A stretch of DNA of 64,000 nt, taken from positions 3,534,001-3,598,000 of the forward strand of contig NZ_CP117768.1 of NCBI RefSeq assembly GCF_028623165.1, read 5' to 3'. The notes beneath the pieces were generated by a model, which saw only the letters and a list, made by a program, of their open reading frames with translations, was not told where the DNA came from and made no database searches. Shown here one piece after another: positions 1 through 9,367 of this stretch. The position numbers and the translations under genes were made by a program. Positions within the stretch are counted from its first letter, which is position 1; every line of letters begins with the position of its first letter. The stretch comes from Nostoc sp. UHCC 0926 (lineage in GTDB: Bacteria > Cyanobacteriota > Cyanobacteriia > Cyanobacteriales > Nostocaceae).

Positions 1-185
1 CAGTTCAACTTTGCATTATAAATTTCTTCCCATTTATCCAGGCGTTTAATAATTTTTTGAATTAATAGCAATGTTTTTGGGTCAATGTTACCAACTTTCT
101 CAGGACTTACCCACCATAGCGAATAGCATCCATAGTCAGCCATGAATTTGATTTTTTCTGCTTTAAACTGTCTGTCTTGTATCAT
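1..185 (-). CDS. Partial small hypothetical protein (3' end outside window)
   Basis: An open frame on the minus strand starts with ATG at 185 and runs off the left edge after about 61 codons. The visible N-terminus begins MIQDRQFKAEKIKFMADYGC, is rich in Trp and Lys, and has no signal peptide. The start overlaps the end of the DUF4926 gene by 23 bases, so it is probably translationally coupled to it and is the third gene of a compact cassette. I do not recognise the family. An immunity-like or cassette-accessory role is only a guess from its position. Confidence 0.5.
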   Translation of the reverse strand, partial: MIQDRQFKAEKIKFMADYGCYSLWWVSPEKVGNIDPKTLLLIQKIIKRLDKWEEIYNAKLN

Positions 186-414
186 GTTCAATACTTCCCC
201 AGGTTTCAGGTAGAGGGTTGACCCAGGAAATAGGCACAGAAACAACATCTAGAGTTTCACTGTCTTTAAAGATTTCTAAAATATATCCTGGCTCTTGCTG
301 AGTTTTAGTAGGACGCAGATGATCCAACACAACCCCTCTATCGCCAGCTTTTACAGGACTATTAGGAACATTGTGCTTCAGTTCTACCCACTGAAATAAA
401 CTAGCTGTTGTCAT
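163..414 (-). CDS. DUF4926 domain protein
   Basis: This 83-aa soluble protein matches the DUF4926 pattern: a KAGDRGVVLDH turn near residues 22-32, then EPGYILEIF near 41-49, a small beta-barrel-like fold. The biochemical function of the family is unknown. It starts 3 bases after the stop of the DUF6883 gene and overlaps the next gene by 23 bases, so the three are almost certainly one transcript. Such small DUF pairs recur in cyanobacterial genomes. The family call is from motif memory and is fairly secure; any function is not. Confidence 0.75.
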   Translation of the reverse strand: MTTASLFQWVELKHNVPNSPVKAGDRGVVLDHLRPTKTQQEPGYILEIFKDSETLDVVSVPISWVNPLPETWGSIEHDTRQTV

Positions 415-417
415 CGT

Positions 418-753
418 TTAAGTCTCCTGTAATTTATCAGGATATAGTGTTATAAATCTAACAAATTCTGTTTCTTCATCTTGTTGCCAGATAGTAATTA
501 CCTTAATTAATCGACCATTAGGCCCAGTCCACTCGCTTTTAACCTCAAACTGAGTCCCCCAATCACTAAGGGTAACTTTTGCAATTTCAGAACCTTCTAC
601 AGCATTTATTATATCGTTCTTAAGAAGTTCCCAGTTATCAAGATTATATCCTGCTAAAGCTAGATATCTTGATTTATCACTTTTAGGTTGATAAACAAGT
701 AGGTATTTAGTGATTTTTTCATCTTGAATTACTAAACATGATGGTATTTTCAT
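418..753 (-). CDS. DUF6883 domain protein
   Basis: This 111-aa protein begins MKIPSCLVIQDEKITKYLLV and contains KSRYLALAGYNLDNWELLK around residues 27-45, then a beta-rich C-terminus with paired Trp residues. The N-terminal pattern (a start near Pro, a K-x-x-KYLL helix, then the GY-x-x-xNW-x-x-L segment) matches DUF6883. No catalytic motif is evident. It is the first gene of the left-edge cassette, and the region upstream (754-918) is AT-rich and likely holds its promoter. Whether the cassette is toxin-antitoxin-like cannot be decided from the sequence. Confidence 0.7.
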   Translation of the reverse strand: MKIPSCLVIQDEKITKYLLVYQPKSDKSRYLALAGYNLDNWELLKNDIINAVEGSEIAKVTLSDWGTQFEVKSEWTGPNGRLIKVITIWQQDEETEFVRFITLYPDKLQET

Positions 754-918
754 TAAATTTAATTTGGTTATTTTAAATAGTTATTGAGATAAATATATAA
801 AAATTAATATTACATTTATGATATCTCATAATTTAATTTTTATCACTAAAGCAAAAAAAAATGGGGGTAAAGAGTATACATAACTCCTTACCCCTCAATA
901 TTCTCGATTAACTCTAAT

Positions 919-2445
919 TTAAGCCCCGACAGCCTCCTTCGCAGCGTACAATACCTCAGCGTTGATTTCTTTGAAACCGCGATCGCGGGCAAATTTTTCA
1001 GTATTACGCTTCACTTTACCGCGAACAAATCCAGGAATTTTGTTCAATTCTGCTTGACCATCTTTTGTCCAATTCAAATCAGAATCAGCAGAAATTCCCC
1101 TAGTAATTACTTCTTTGGTATCATGACCACCGAAGATTTCTAACAGGTGATCTTCCATTCCCAAAGTGAAGGAATTGTAGATCAAATCTGTAATCTGATT
1201 CGTGCCTTCGTAACCCATAAATGGTTTGTAACCAATGGGGAAGTTTTGGACGTGGATTGGTGCAGCAATTACGCCGCAGGGAATATCTAAGCGCTTACCG
1301 ACGTGGCGTTCCATTTGAGTGCCGAAAATAGCAGAGGGTTCGACACGAGCGATCGCATCCCCAATTGCACCATGATCTTCGGAGATTAGCACTTCATCGC
1401 AATACTCGCTAACCTGTTCGCGGAACCAGTCTGCATCATATTTGCAGTAGGTTCCAGCCCAAACAACGTGAATCCCCATTTCTCGCGCCAGAATTTTGGT
1501 AATGGCGGCGGCGTGGGTGTTGTCACCAAAGACCACAGCTTTTTTGCCAGTCAAGTTTTGACAGTCAATTGAACGGGAGAACCAAGCAGCCTGAGATACA
1601 TACAGGGTTTGCTCATTGATGAAGCCTTCGTAGTCAACTTCTGCGCCTTGAGCGTTAATTACCTGCTGAATCTTGCGAATACAACGGGCAGTTTCCACTA
1701 CACCCATTGGAGTAATGTCTATATAAGGTGTGCCAAATTGTTCTTCCAGGTAACGAGCTGTGGTTAAACCAAGTTCACGGTAAGGCACCAGGTTAAACCA
1801 GGCTTTGGGCATTTTCTTCAAGTCATTCACCGAAGCACCTTCGGGAATTAAGGTATTCACCTCAATTCCCAAGTCAGCCATTAACCGTTTCAGTTCGGTG
1901 CAGTCGTGATTATTGTGGAAACCAAGGGTGGTAGTACCGATAATGTTAACCGAGGGCTTCGCAGTTTTGCCCTCAGCCAATTCGCCCCGCTTCCGGGCTT
2001 TTTCAATGTAGTATTGGACGATTTGATCGAGAGTGCGATCGGCTGCTTGGAGTTCGTTGTAGCGGTAGTGGTTCACATCCGCCAGCATTACGTCTCCTTT
2101 CGCTTCCAACTGCGCCCGTTCAACAAAGTTGTGCAGGTCTTCTTGCAAAATGCTGGAGGTGCAGGTGGGAGTTAACACAATCAAATCTGGGTGTTCCTCG
2201 GCATCCTTGCGGGTGATGTTATCTACTACCTTCTCTTGGGAACCACGCGCCAAAACGTTGCGGTCAACGACACTGGTTGTCACCGGAGTAAAATCCCTCT
2301 CCCGCGATAGCATGGAGCGCATGACGTTAAAGTAGTCATCGCCAATAGGGGCGTGCATGATCGCATGAACATTTTTAAAAGAACTAGCGATTCGCAGAGT
2401 GCCGATGTGGGCTGGGCCAGCATACATCCAGTAAGCTAATTTCAT
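919..2445 (-). CDS. chlB: Light-independent protochlorophyllide reductase subunit B
   Basis: ChlB is the B half of the NB component of dark-operative protochlorophyllide oxidoreductase, which reduces ring D of protochlorophyllide to chlorophyllide without light. The ORF could begin at 2478, but the family start [13 protein letters not shown] is at 2445, preceded by an AGGGAG ribosome-binding site, giving 508 aa, the usual cyanobacterial length. Asp36 (in APIGDDYF), the unusual Asp ligand of the [4Fe-4S] cluster, is present, as is the nitrogenase-like fold sequence ([14 protein letters not shown]). The partners chlL and chlN are not in this window. A long leader region lies upstream. Confidence 0.97.
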   Translation of the reverse strand: MKLAYWMYAGPAHIGTLRIASSFKNVHAIMHAPIGDDYFNVMRSMLSRERDFTPVTTSVVDRNVLARGSQEKVVDNITRKDAEEHPDLIVLTPTCTSSILQEDLHNFVERAQLEAKGDVMLADVNHYRYNELQAADRTLDQIVQYYIEKARKRGELAEGKTAKPSVNIIGTTTLGFHNNHDCTELKRLMADLGIEVNTLIPEGASVNDLKKMPKAWFNLVPYRELGLTTARYLEEQFGTPYIDITPMGVVETARCIRKIQQVINAQGAEVDYEGFINEQTLYVSQAAWFSRSIDCQNLTGKKAVVFGDNTHAAAITKILAREMGIHVVWAGTYCKYDADWFREQVSEYCDEVLISEDHGAIGDAIARVEPSAIFGTQMERHVGKRLDIPCGVIAAPIHVQNFPIGYKPFMGYEGTNQITDLIYNSFTLGMEDHLLEIFGGHDTKEVITRGISADSDLNWTKDGQAELNKIPGFVRGKVKRNTEKFARDRGFKEINAEVLYAAKEAVGA

Positions 2446-2929
2446 GTTTGTGTTCTCCCTTTTCAACAGAAATAACACGGAGTCCGATAAGAGTGGACTA
2501 TAAGTGCTTGATTATTATTAAATCGTTTCTGATTGTCTCAAAACTTGTAGCCCTGATGAAGTGAAGACTTGTAAGGATTTTGTCTGAAGTGCGTAGGCTT
2601 GTCCAGCGTAGGTATCGCCCAAACCTCGTACCTGATTGGAATCTAGCTTCTGAACTTTAACAACATTACTGTTGCTTTTTTAAAATAAATCTTAATTTTT
2701 TGGCAAATTTGTTTTCAATTTGGGGCGGTGTGTTAAGCATCACCAATAAATTTAGAAAATTTATGTACAACTTCTCCAAAAATACAAACATCCTCTCAGA
2801 GGATGTTTGTAAAGAATCAGGTTGTATCAAGATCCCCCTTAACCCTCCTTAAACCAGGAAAAAAGGGGGAATAACACTAGCGCAATTTGTTCATTTGAGT
2901 GAGTAGAAATTAACCTAGAGAGGTGTTAG
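2446..2929. other. Intergenic region upstream of chlB
   Basis: No gene is supported here. The part next to chlB should hold its promoter and leader, but no clear -10/-35 pair can be assigned by eye. At 2786-2812 there is a hairpin with arms ACAAACATCCTC and GAGGATGTTTGT. The right arm resembles the terminal repeat of the IS5-type element at 33422-34541 (GAGGATGTTT), so it may be a relic or solo-end element. A purine-rich run at 2829-2872 resembles common dispersed repeats. Confidence 0.4.
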
Positions 2930-3499
2930 TTACTGCCGAAAAATTTCTACTTTTTCTAATACTACATCTTGATTTGGACGATCTCTAGTCGTAGGCACAT
3001 TGGCGATGCGGTTGACTATATCCATACCTTCGACAACTTTACCAAAAACACTGTGTTTGCGGTCAAGATGAGGCGTTGGCCCTTCTGTAATGAACCATTG
3101 CGAACCATTAGTACCGCGTCCTGCATTTGCCATTGAGAGGATACCCGCACTAGAGTGTTTCAATTCAGGATGAAACTCATCTTCAAATTGATATCCCGGG
3201 CCACCAGTACCCCAGCGGTTGGCCATATCCGAATAACGAGCCAGGGGATCGCCACACTGAATCATAAAATCAGGAATGACTCGGTGAAAGCGAATCCCAT
3301 CGTAGGCAGGAGTCCCCTTCTGAGATTGACTTGTCTTAGGGTCTTTCCAGTCGATTGTCCCGGTTGCTAGACCTACAAAGTTTTTGACGGTGTTGGGGGT
3401 TTTGTCTTCCTCCAAACGAACTATAATTTGACCCAAGGAAGTAATTAAACGAGCGTGCAGTGTGCCATCACCGGGAATATTAATTTCGGGAAAATTCAT
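2930..3499 (-). CDS. Cyclophilin-type peptidyl-prolyl cis-trans isomerase
   Basis: This 189-aa single-domain cyclophilin catalyses cis-trans isomerisation of Xaa-Pro bonds during protein folding. The active-site block is intact: [18 protein letters not shown] (catalytic Arg in FHR), then [31 protein letters not shown] and [14 protein letters not shown]. There is no signal peptide, so it is probably cytosolic. It has an insertion between strands ([13 protein letters not shown]), common in the cyanobacterial PpiB-like type. It stands alone, in the same orientation as the downstream amine oxidase gene. Confidence 0.93.
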   Translation of the reverse strand: MNFPEINIPGDGTLHARLITSLGQIIVRLEEDKTPNTVKNFVGLATGTIDWKDPKTSQSQKGTPAYDGIRFHRVIPDFMIQCGDPLARYSDMANRWGTGGPGYQFEDEFHPELKHSSAGILSMANAGRGTNGSQWFITEGPTPHLDRKHSVFGKVVEGMDIVNRIANVPTTRDRPNQDVVLEKVEIFRQ

Positions 3500-3620
3500 G
3501 AGGTATCCTATGAATGAAAACTGCCAGTTTTTGACCTACGATAAGCTTATCAGCATTCAAGTTACAGGTTTGCAGATGGCGAAAAAACTGAAACCTTGGA
3601 AACTTTAGAAAACGAATATT

Positions 3621-5603
3621 TTACTCTGGTAAATTAATCGCTGGATTACGGTTAAAGAATCCTCTAGGGACTAGCTTAAAGCCAACTCGGTGAACAGGCA
3701 TCACAGGCCAATCTTCCGATCGCGGAATATGATTTACGCCCATTGTGTACCACAGCACGATATCTTCACCCATCAAGGACTCATCGTCTGCAATATATTT
3801 TGGCAAACCCTGTCCTGGTTGAGTCTGGTTGGGATAATCGCCCCCAGCATAAAGTTCAGCAGATTTATATTTTGTTACCCAAACGTGGTGAGTCGCAAAT
3901 TCTGCCCGTTGACGGATTTTCGAGCCTTCCACTGGGAAAAACATGGAGTTTTCACCAGGCATCAGCATATATCCAGGTGCAGCCCCTAGCGGATTTTTCT
4001 TATCTGCACTCACAATCATCCATTCCCGACTGCTTTTCATATCCAAATCCCGCACAGCAGCCGTTTCATTTGTTAATGGAGTTTCTACAAGTGCGATCGC
4101 ATTTCCTAAAGGATTTTTCTCATCCATCGGCAAAGCTTTTACATTCATTTCCATCACAGAATTAGCTTGACCATCGACATCGAAATCTAGGCGGTAGTTG
4201 AAAAAGTGCTGGTGATTTACTCCGAAGATATTCTTAGCGATTAGCCGACCATAGGAATCATCCTCAGATTGCTTTTGGGCAGCCGTTCCCTGCGCCAGTA
4301 CGATACCCGTTAACTCATTTTGGACTTCCAAAGTCCCATCTTGGTGAAAAATCCAATTAATGCTGTAATCATAGTTGTCAACGGCCGCAGTCATCGTCAT
4401 CACTAATTCTCGATTGCGACGGACATCATTACGCTGAGTATTATACTCATAGTGTTTCCAAAGCATTCCGTTATCGCGTTCATAGATACCGATAACTCCT
4501 GGTATCTTATAAGGTTCTCCCTGCTCATTAGCAAATACAGCATTTAGCAAAAGACCGTTTTCCGGAATTTCCTTACCTAACTCCATCGTATTTGCTAGCA
4601 AACCAAGGTTATATTCTCCAACATCAAATGCATTCCTAAATGACCAAGTAGGCTCAGGATCGCCATAAGGTACTACCATCTCCGATAGACTAGCGCGGTA
4701 TAAAACTGGTCGGATATTTTCTCCGTCCTTGTGCGTCACTTGGTATAGCATTAATCCATTCCGAGGATGCATTAAATAGCGAAACTTCCAACCTTGCCAG
4801 CTAATTTCATTGTCTTTGCTTTGGAAACTTGCACCATTTGGTTGCAGAATCTTTAATGCTTTAAGTGGTGAAAGTAATTTGCCCAAGGACTTTACATCAT
4901 AGTTCCAGTTTTCCTTAGAGAAAGGGACATTTCCTCTGTCAACAAAACTGGCGATTTTACCTGTGTTCAAATTGACAGTTGCTACGACTCCTTCAATCGG
5001 ACTACCATAATAGTTCCAGCCTTTACCCTTGTAGTAAGATAAGCTCCGACAAAGACGATTACCTATTGCTTCTTCCTGTTGACTCAGGATTCCTGGGGCC
5101 CACGAACTGATTTTGACTTGATCGAAATCAGTAATTCCCCGCCTTCGCATCGCTTTTTGCCATCGGGGATCGGCTTTGACTACCTGAATAGCCAGTTCAT
5201 ATTCTGAATTGACGATCGCAGGTTGAACAGACGGTATTTCTTTCCAAGAACTTAAGCTTTTGCTTGTCAGATCAACAATTCCCTCAAAGGTTTTGTTTTG
5301 CGATCGCTCATAGATTACCAAAAAAGCTTTTCGCTGGAAGACTTTACCAGGTATAAATTTCAGAACTTCTTCTTTATCTGGTTCTTGTAAAGTGATCAGT
5401 GGAAAAGCTGCCATTTCGCTCAAAGTTTTTTCTCTTTTGATCACCGAAACAGCTGTACTAATTTCTGCCTCTGTTAGCGAAGTAAGTGGATGAGAAATTG
5501 AAGGCTGTTGAGCCATCAATATTCCCATTAGTCCAAGTGAGAGAGAAATAACGACAATGATGGGAATAGCTAGCCACAAAAAACGCCTTAGCCGCTTAAT
5601 CAT
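3621..5603 (-). CDS. Primary-amine oxidase (copper/topaquinone)
   Basis: This 660-aa copper amine oxidase deaminates primary amines to aldehydes, releasing ammonia and H2O2. Residues about 8-32 form one hydrophobic membrane anchor or uncleaved signal (FLWLAIPIIVVISLSLGL), placing the enzyme outside the plasma membrane. The cofactor motif is VDNYDYS near residue 409, where the first Tyr of NYD becomes topaquinone. The catalytic base region is NAFDVGEYNLG. Copper ligands are the HQH pair in GVNHQHFF and the late His in GVNHIPRSEDWP. All key residues are present, so it should be active. Likely roles are amine nitrogen scavenging or H2O2 production; the substrate is unknown. Confidence 0.93.
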   Translation of the reverse strand: MIKRLRRFLWLAIPIIVVISLSLGLMGILMAQQPSISHPLTSLTEAEISTAVSVIKREKTLSEMAAFPLITLQEPDKEEVLKFIPGKVFQRKAFLVIYERSQNKTFEGIVDLTSKSLSSWKEIPSVQPAIVNSEYELAIQVVKADPRWQKAMRRRGITDFDQVKISSWAPGILSQQEEAIGNRLCRSLSYYKGKGWNYYGSPIEGVVATVNLNTGKIASFVDRGNVPFSKENWNYDVKSLGKLLSPLKALKILQPNGASFQSKDNEISWQGWKFRYLMHPRNGLMLYQVTHKDGENIRPVLYRASLSEMVVPYGDPEPTWSFRNAFDVGEYNLGLLANTMELGKEIPENGLLLNAVFANEQGEPYKIPGVIGIYERDNGMLWKHYEYNTQRNDVRRNRELVMTMTAAVDNYDYSINWIFHQDGTLEVQNELTGIVLAQGTAAQKQSEDDSYGRLIAKNIFGVNHQHFFNYRLDFDVDGQANSVMEMNVKALPMDEKNPLGNAIALVETPLTNETAAVRDLDMKSSREWMIVSADKKNPLGAAPGYMLMPGENSMFFPVEGSKIRQRAEFATHHVWVTKYKSAELYAGGDYPNQTQPGQGLPKYIADDESLMGEDIVLWYTMGVNHIPRSEDWPVMPVHRVGFKLVPRGFFNRNPAINLPE

Positions 5604-5804
5604 CTTTTACATTCTTACAAAAGACTTATAGTTATCTATTTCTAAGCCGAAGCCTGAAACCCGATAAATTAAGAAACTAAAGCTAAATCAATTTGTTAAC
5701 AGTGTCCCCAATTGCAAAACCCAATATATTCCTTGATCCAGTTGATGTAGCTCATAATTTATCAAGATAGGTTAACTGGATCAACATCACTGAAGGACAG
5801 CAGT

Positions 5805-5997
5805 ATGGATGAGCAATTCAGCCGTGAGGTAGCAGAGCATTTTACTAGGAGAATACTCTCTAAGACATGGCGATCGCTATCGAGTTCAAAATCCAGGATT
5901 CGCTTTAATTCTTGGTTATGAGGCAGATGGACGTAGCCAGATAATCACTTCTGTACCTGATTTAGTTAGGGTCGATTACTTCAGATTCGGAAAATAA
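5805..5997 (+). pseudogene. Possible broken small gene in the 5604-6109 spacer
   Basis: An ATG at 5805 follows an AAGGA ribosome-binding-like site and reads MDEQFSREVAEHFT, but this frame ends at 5921. A second frame reads GEYSLRHGDRYRVQNPGFAL onward to a stop at 5997 and looks more protein-like than random. A single-base shift would join the two into a protein of about 63 aa. I do not recognise the product. The rest of the spacer (5604-5804 and 5998-6109) holds only a degenerate TCTAAAATC-type repeat at about 6025-6090. This is a tentative call. Confidence 0.3.
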
Positions 5998-6109
5998 ATG
6001 GATAAAAAGGCTGCGCTATCGTCAATCCAAAATCAAAAAGAGCAAGCGCATTTATCTTGCGTTGCTCAATCTAAAATCTAAAATCCAAAATTATTTGATA
6101 CCTCAGCAA

Positions 6110-6634
6110 TTATGCAGAAACCAAACGGCGTAAAGATTCAGCACGGCGTTTAGCAATAGAGTTATTTGGAGCAAATTTTAGTGCTTCTTCGTAAGTTTGT
6201 AACGCCTGACTAGTTAACTTTTTTTTCTCGTAAGCGTGACCAAGATTATTCAACCCTGTTACGTAGTCTGGTTTAGATTTCAGGGCTTCTTTATACTGAC
6301 GAATTGCAAGGTCATATTGCTCTTGGATAAAATAAACATAACCCAGCCCGTTATAAATGGGGGCAATATTTTCTTCTCCCTCTTCTGGGGCAGCTTTCAG
6401 AGCTTTTTGAAACAGCGCGATCGCTTGGGAATACATTTTTTTGTCTGAATAAATACTGGCTAACTCATAATATTCTTGAGTCGTACCCTTTTCTTTCTCT
6501 AACTTCTTTCGCAATTTTCCAAAGGAGCCTTCAATCTTGCGAGTTTTGAAAATCTGGCGAAAAACACCCACGGCTGCAATTGTGAGTAGAACCACCAAAA
6601 TTGAGAGGTAAACAACGGCTAGACTGTTATCCAT
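6110..6634 (-). CDS. ycf37: Ycf37-like TPR protein (photosystem I assembly)
   Basis: This 174-aa protein has an N-terminal transmembrane helix (about residues 5-27, VVYLSILVVLLTIAAVGVF), a basic linker, and three tetratricopeptide repeats with the typical spacing (YYELASIYSDKKMYSQAIAL, IYNGLGYVYFIQEQYDLAIR, TGLNNLGHAYEKKKLTSQAL). Length and layout match Ycf37 of cyanobacteria and red-algal plastids, a thylakoid protein helping photosystem I assembly or stability. The name rests on architecture rather than a unique motif; a generic membrane-anchored TPR protein is the alternative. A cluster of three palindromes follows the stop. Confidence 0.72.
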   Translation of the reverse strand: MDNSLAVVYLSILVVLLTIAAVGVFRQIFKTRKIEGSFGKLRKKLEKEKGTTQEYYELASIYSDKKMYSQAIALFQKALKAAPEEGEENIAPIYNGLGYVYFIQEQYDLAIRQYKEALKSKPDYVTGLNNLGHAYEKKKLTSQALQTYEEALKFAPNNSIAKRRAESLRRLVSA

Positions 6635-6707
6635 TGCTGCAAATACAAATATTAAAAGTTGCTTCTGTAATCTATTATTAGCCTATTGGGCATGAGGGAG
6701 ATGAGGC

Positions 6708-6795
6708 AGACGCGATTAATCGCGTCTCTACTCCTAACTCCTGTACAGACGCGATTAATCGCGTCTCTCCTGTACAGACGCGATTAATCGCGTCT
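6708..6795. repeat. Three copies of a 20-bp perfect palindrome
   Basis: The palindrome AGACGCGATTAATCGCGTCT occurs at 6708-6727, 6747-6766 and 6776-6795, separated by short linkers that share CTGTAC. The last copy ends one base before the stop codon of the solute-binding protein gene, so the convergent 3' ends on this strand could form a hairpin. The same 20-mer occurs inside moeA (16961-16980), and relatives occur at 39789-39853 and about 62173. Confidence 0.9.
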
Positions 6796-6796
6796 G

Positions 6797-7612
6797 TTAA
6801 GGTAAACCCCAATATTGAGAGCGTTGCTGGAGCCAACCTTCTTCTAAGTAACGAGCGATCGCTTGATTCACATTTCGTCTTAACTCATCGTACTGCAATC
6901 CCTTGGGCATGACTACAGACAAGGGTTCAGTTGATAGCTTAGTTGGTAGTAGCCGATATTGGGGATATTGTTGCACCCAACCGCTCAGAACGCTAGCATC
7001 TGCGGCAAAGGCTACGGCGGCATTACTTTCTATTTCCTCTCGCGCTTCGTCATAGGAATTCGCTCCTACTAACTCGGCATTTGGCACATAGTACCGCACT
7101 TTAGCAATAGTACTGGAGTTATTCAGTACGGCAATTTTTTGTTTTGCCAAATCACTCAATTGCTGCACAGAGGCATCTTTTGTAACTAATACAGTGCCAT
7201 CCAAATAGTAGGGAACACTGAAACTAACTATGCGGCTACGAGATTCAGTTGCTGTTACCCTAGCGATCGCAAAATCAACTTTCTTGTCTAAGACTACAGA
7301 CAGGCGATCGCGATTCGCTACAGGTTTCAATTTGACAGCCTCTGCTTTCCCAACCAAATCAGTTGCCAAGCGCTGTGCCAAGTCGATTTCTAAGCCTTGC
7401 AAATTGCCACTGGTATCTTTAAATCCCAAAGGACGCAAGTTATCTTTAACTGCAATAGTTAAATAGCCCCGCTGCTGAATTTCTGGCATTTCGGCGGCAG
7501 ATGCAGTGAATCCTGTCCCCAGTATGCAAAAGCAAGATATCCAAAAAATAGTGGCGGATAATACCAGATGTAACCGAGTAATTACTTGCCATCTGTTACA
7601 TCCGTTGTACAT
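6797..7612 (-). CDS. ABC-type amino-acid-like solute-binding protein (family 3)
   Basis: This 271-aa protein has an N-terminal hydrophobic signal (about residues 12-38, ending near TASAAE) followed by an SBP_bac_3 domain: RGYLTIAVKDNLRPLGFKD, GLEIDLAQRLA, FAIARVTATESRSRIVSFS, VLNNSSTIAKVRYY and PKGLQYDELRRNVNQAIARY. It should bind an amino acid or similar small ligand in the periplasm, but no permease or ATPase gene is adjacent. Its ATG lies only 12 bases after the rplT stop, so it is probably co-transcribed with ribosomal protein genes, an unusual setting. The ligand cannot be predicted. Confidence 0.85.
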   Translation of the reverse strand: MYNGCNRWQVITRLHLVLSATIFWISCFCILGTGFTASAAEMPEIQQRGYLTIAVKDNLRPLGFKDTSGNLQGLEIDLAQRLATDLVGKAEAVKLKPVANRDRLSVVLDKKVDFAIARVTATESRSRIVSFSVPYYLDGTVLVTKDASVQQLSDLAKQKIAVLNNSSTIAKVRYYVPNAELVGANSYDEAREEIESNAAVAFAADASVLSGWVQQYPQYRLLPTKLSTEPLSVVMPKGLQYDELRRNVNQAIARYLEEGWLQQRSQYWGLP

Positions 7613-7624
7613 CCGTTGCCACCT

Positions 7625-7981
7625 TTATCCTTTAGCTTGATTTGCTAGTTCAGCAACTTTGCCGAAGCTAGCTGGATCGAGGACTGCCAATTGCGCCAAC
7701 ATCTTGCGATTTAGTTGGATATCAGCTTTTTTCAAGTTACCGATCAACTGGCTGTAGCTCAAGCCGTGTTGCCTTGAAGCAGCGTTGATGCGGGTGATCC
7801 AGAGGCGACGAAAATCGCGCTTTTTCTTTTTGCGATCGCGGTAGGCACTCCGTAGGGCCTTCATCACTTGTTGGTTGGCAGTTCTAAACAGAGTTGAGTG
7901 GGAACCGCGAAAACCTTTAGCTAGTTTGAGAATTTTATTGCGGCGCTTCCGAGCTACATTACCGCGTTTTACCCGTGTCAT
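7625..7981 (-). CDS. rplT: 50S ribosomal protein L20
   Basis: A 118-aa basic protein starting [20 protein letters not shown], with the L20 core [20 protein letters not shown] and [10 protein letters not shown]20 binds 23S rRNA early in large-subunit assembly. It lies 19 bases after rpmI, the normal order, without infC next to them. In other bacteria L20 represses its own operon; no such leader structure could be verified here. Confidence 0.98.
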   Translation of the reverse strand: MTRVKRGNVARKRRNKILKLAKGFRGSHSTLFRTANQQVMKALRSAYRDRKKKKRDFRRLWITRINAASRQHGLSYSQLIGNLKKADIQLNRKMLAQLAVLDPASFGKVAELANQAKG

Positions 7982-8000
7982 AACTTATTTCCTGAAGGAC

Positions 8001-8198
8001 TTACAAATATGGGAGCATCAAGCGCACGTTGAGTTCATCGCGTTCATGTACAAGTCCGCTCTTGGACATGCTACGCTTTTTGTCTGAAGATTTGTGCTCT
8101 AAAAGGTGGTTTTTGCCAGCTTTCCGACGGACAATTTTGCCGGTGGCGGTGGCACGGAATCGCTTCGCTGCTGCTTTACGAGTCTTTAGTTTAGGCAT
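8001..8198 (-). CDS. rpmI: 50S ribosomal protein L35
   Basis: A 65-aa basic protein starting [20 protein letters not shown], with [15 protein letters not shown] and a conserved C-terminus. The length is standard for L35. It is the first gene of the rpmI-rplT-(solute-binding protein) run; the spacer at 8199-8313 separates it from the divergently transcribed GrpB-family gene and should contain promoters for both. Confidence 0.97.
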   Translation of the reverse strand: MPKLKTRKAAAKRFRATATGKIVRRKAGKNHLLEHKSSDKKRSMSKSGLVHERDELNVRLMLPYL

Positions 8199-8313
8199 GG
8201 TCTAGCTTTAATTCGACACGATCCATTATTATATACTATTAAAATTGCTCGAATGGCAATTAAATAAAGGATTTAACCAATCACTCTAGCGGTAGATAAA
8301 ATTAATTTCACCG

Positions 8314-8847
8314 ATGGATGAAGTAAATATAGTCGAATATGACCCACGTTGGCAGACCTTGTTTGCAGAAGAAGCCGAGCGTATTTGGCAGGCACTAGGC
8401 AATGACTTAGTTGCGGAAATTGAACATTTTGGTAGTACAGCAGTACTAAGACTGGCAGCTAAACCAGTTATTGACATCATGGTAGGAGTCCATTCCTTAG
8501 TAGATGCGAAATCTGCTGTTACGGCTTTAGAATCTTTGGGATACATTTATTGGCGTGAAAACCCGCATCCTGGACGGATGTTTTTTGTGAAAGGAATGCC
8601 ACCATACGGAAAGCAACGGACTCATCATGTTCATATAGTCGAGGTTAACAGCAAATTTTGGGAACGCAAGCTATTTTGCGACTATCTGAGAAGGCATCCT
8701 GAAGAGGCGAAACGATATGAAGCTTTAAAACGCGATTTGGCGGCAAGTTTTCGGAGCGATCGCGAGGCTTATACCAATGGTAAAAATGACTATATCCAGG
8801 GTGTGATGGCAAAAGCACGGTGTGAGGAGATGGGGAAAAAAGAGTAA
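8314..8847 (+). CDS. GrpB family protein (predicted nucleotidyltransferase fold)
   Basis: This 177-aa protein carries the GrpB (UPF0157) pattern: VEYDPRWQTLFAEEAERI, IEHFGSTAV, LAAKPVIDIMVG, HHVHIVE and YTNGKNDYIQ near the C-terminus. The fold belongs to the nucleotidyltransferase superfamily, and the GS plus D-x-D-like block (about residues 44-62) resembles its active site. The usual P-G after GSTAV is L-R here. The molecular role is unknown. It is a single gene transcribed away from rpmI and convergent with the leuA-like fragment. Confidence 0.9.
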   Translation: MDEVNIVEYDPRWQTLFAEEAERIWQALGNDLVAEIEHFGSTAVLRLAAKPVIDIMVGVHSLVDAKSAVTALESLGYIYWRENPHPGRMFFVKGMPPYGKQRTHHVHIVEVNSKFWERKLFCDYLRRHPEEAKRYEALKRDLAASFRSDREAYTNGKNDYIQGVMAKARCEEMGKKE

Positions 8848-8856
8848 TTATCTTAA

Positions 8857-9315
8857 CTATTTTTCCTTGAAAATTCCAGCTATTTGAAAAATAAACTCTG
8901 CTGCTTTACTCATTAACGAAGTGTCAATATCGATTTGATAATTCCCCTGTTTTAAAACCTCCGTCACAACTTTCCTGAAATCTGCATTAGCTTTCCTTGC
9001 ACCCAAACCATTAATTGCACATTCAATTTGCCTCACGCCACAACTTAAAGCAATGAGTGAATTATCTACTGCCATGCCCAAATCATCATGACAGTGTACT
9101 GAAACAACAGTTTGATCAATATTTGGTACTCGATTAAAAATCATTTGCAGAAGTTGCGAAAAATCTTCTGGCGATGCCAAACCTAAGCTATCAGGAATAC
9201 TAATAGTAAAGTAAAAAAATACCCAATTGTCATTGCGAATGGAGCGTTCGCGGTAGCGTCTCGTAGAGAAGCGCAATGAAGCAATCTCTAAGTCTTTGTG
9301 ATTGCTTCGCTCCAC
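8857..9315 (-). pseudogene. Truncated 2-isopropylmalate/homocitrate synthase fragment
   Basis: From about 9210 down to 8857 the frame encodes the middle of a LeuA-type acyltransferase TIM barrel: IPDSLGLASPEDF, then VSVHCHDDLGMAVDNSLIAL with the metal-binding HCHDDLG block, and IECAINGLGARKANADF. The first 250 residues or so, with the catalytic Arg-Asp motif, and the whole C-terminal half are missing. The upstream part of the frame (about 9211-9315) is not protein-like: it reads through a dispersed repeat that also fills 9230-9340. The Cys/Gly block of the family (GERAGNA) is altered to GARKANA. I read this as a decayed gene fragment without activity. Confidence 0.8.
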
Positions 9316-9367
9316 TGCGTTGCGCTCGCAATGACAGACTTCGGATCATTTGTTTATTGGAAGACTC

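Noticed and set aside
8286..8546. 86-aa minus-strand frame opposite the GrpB gene
   Set aside because: Antisense to a well-conserved gene, so treated as a shadow; the same applies to the other frames overlapping annotated genes.
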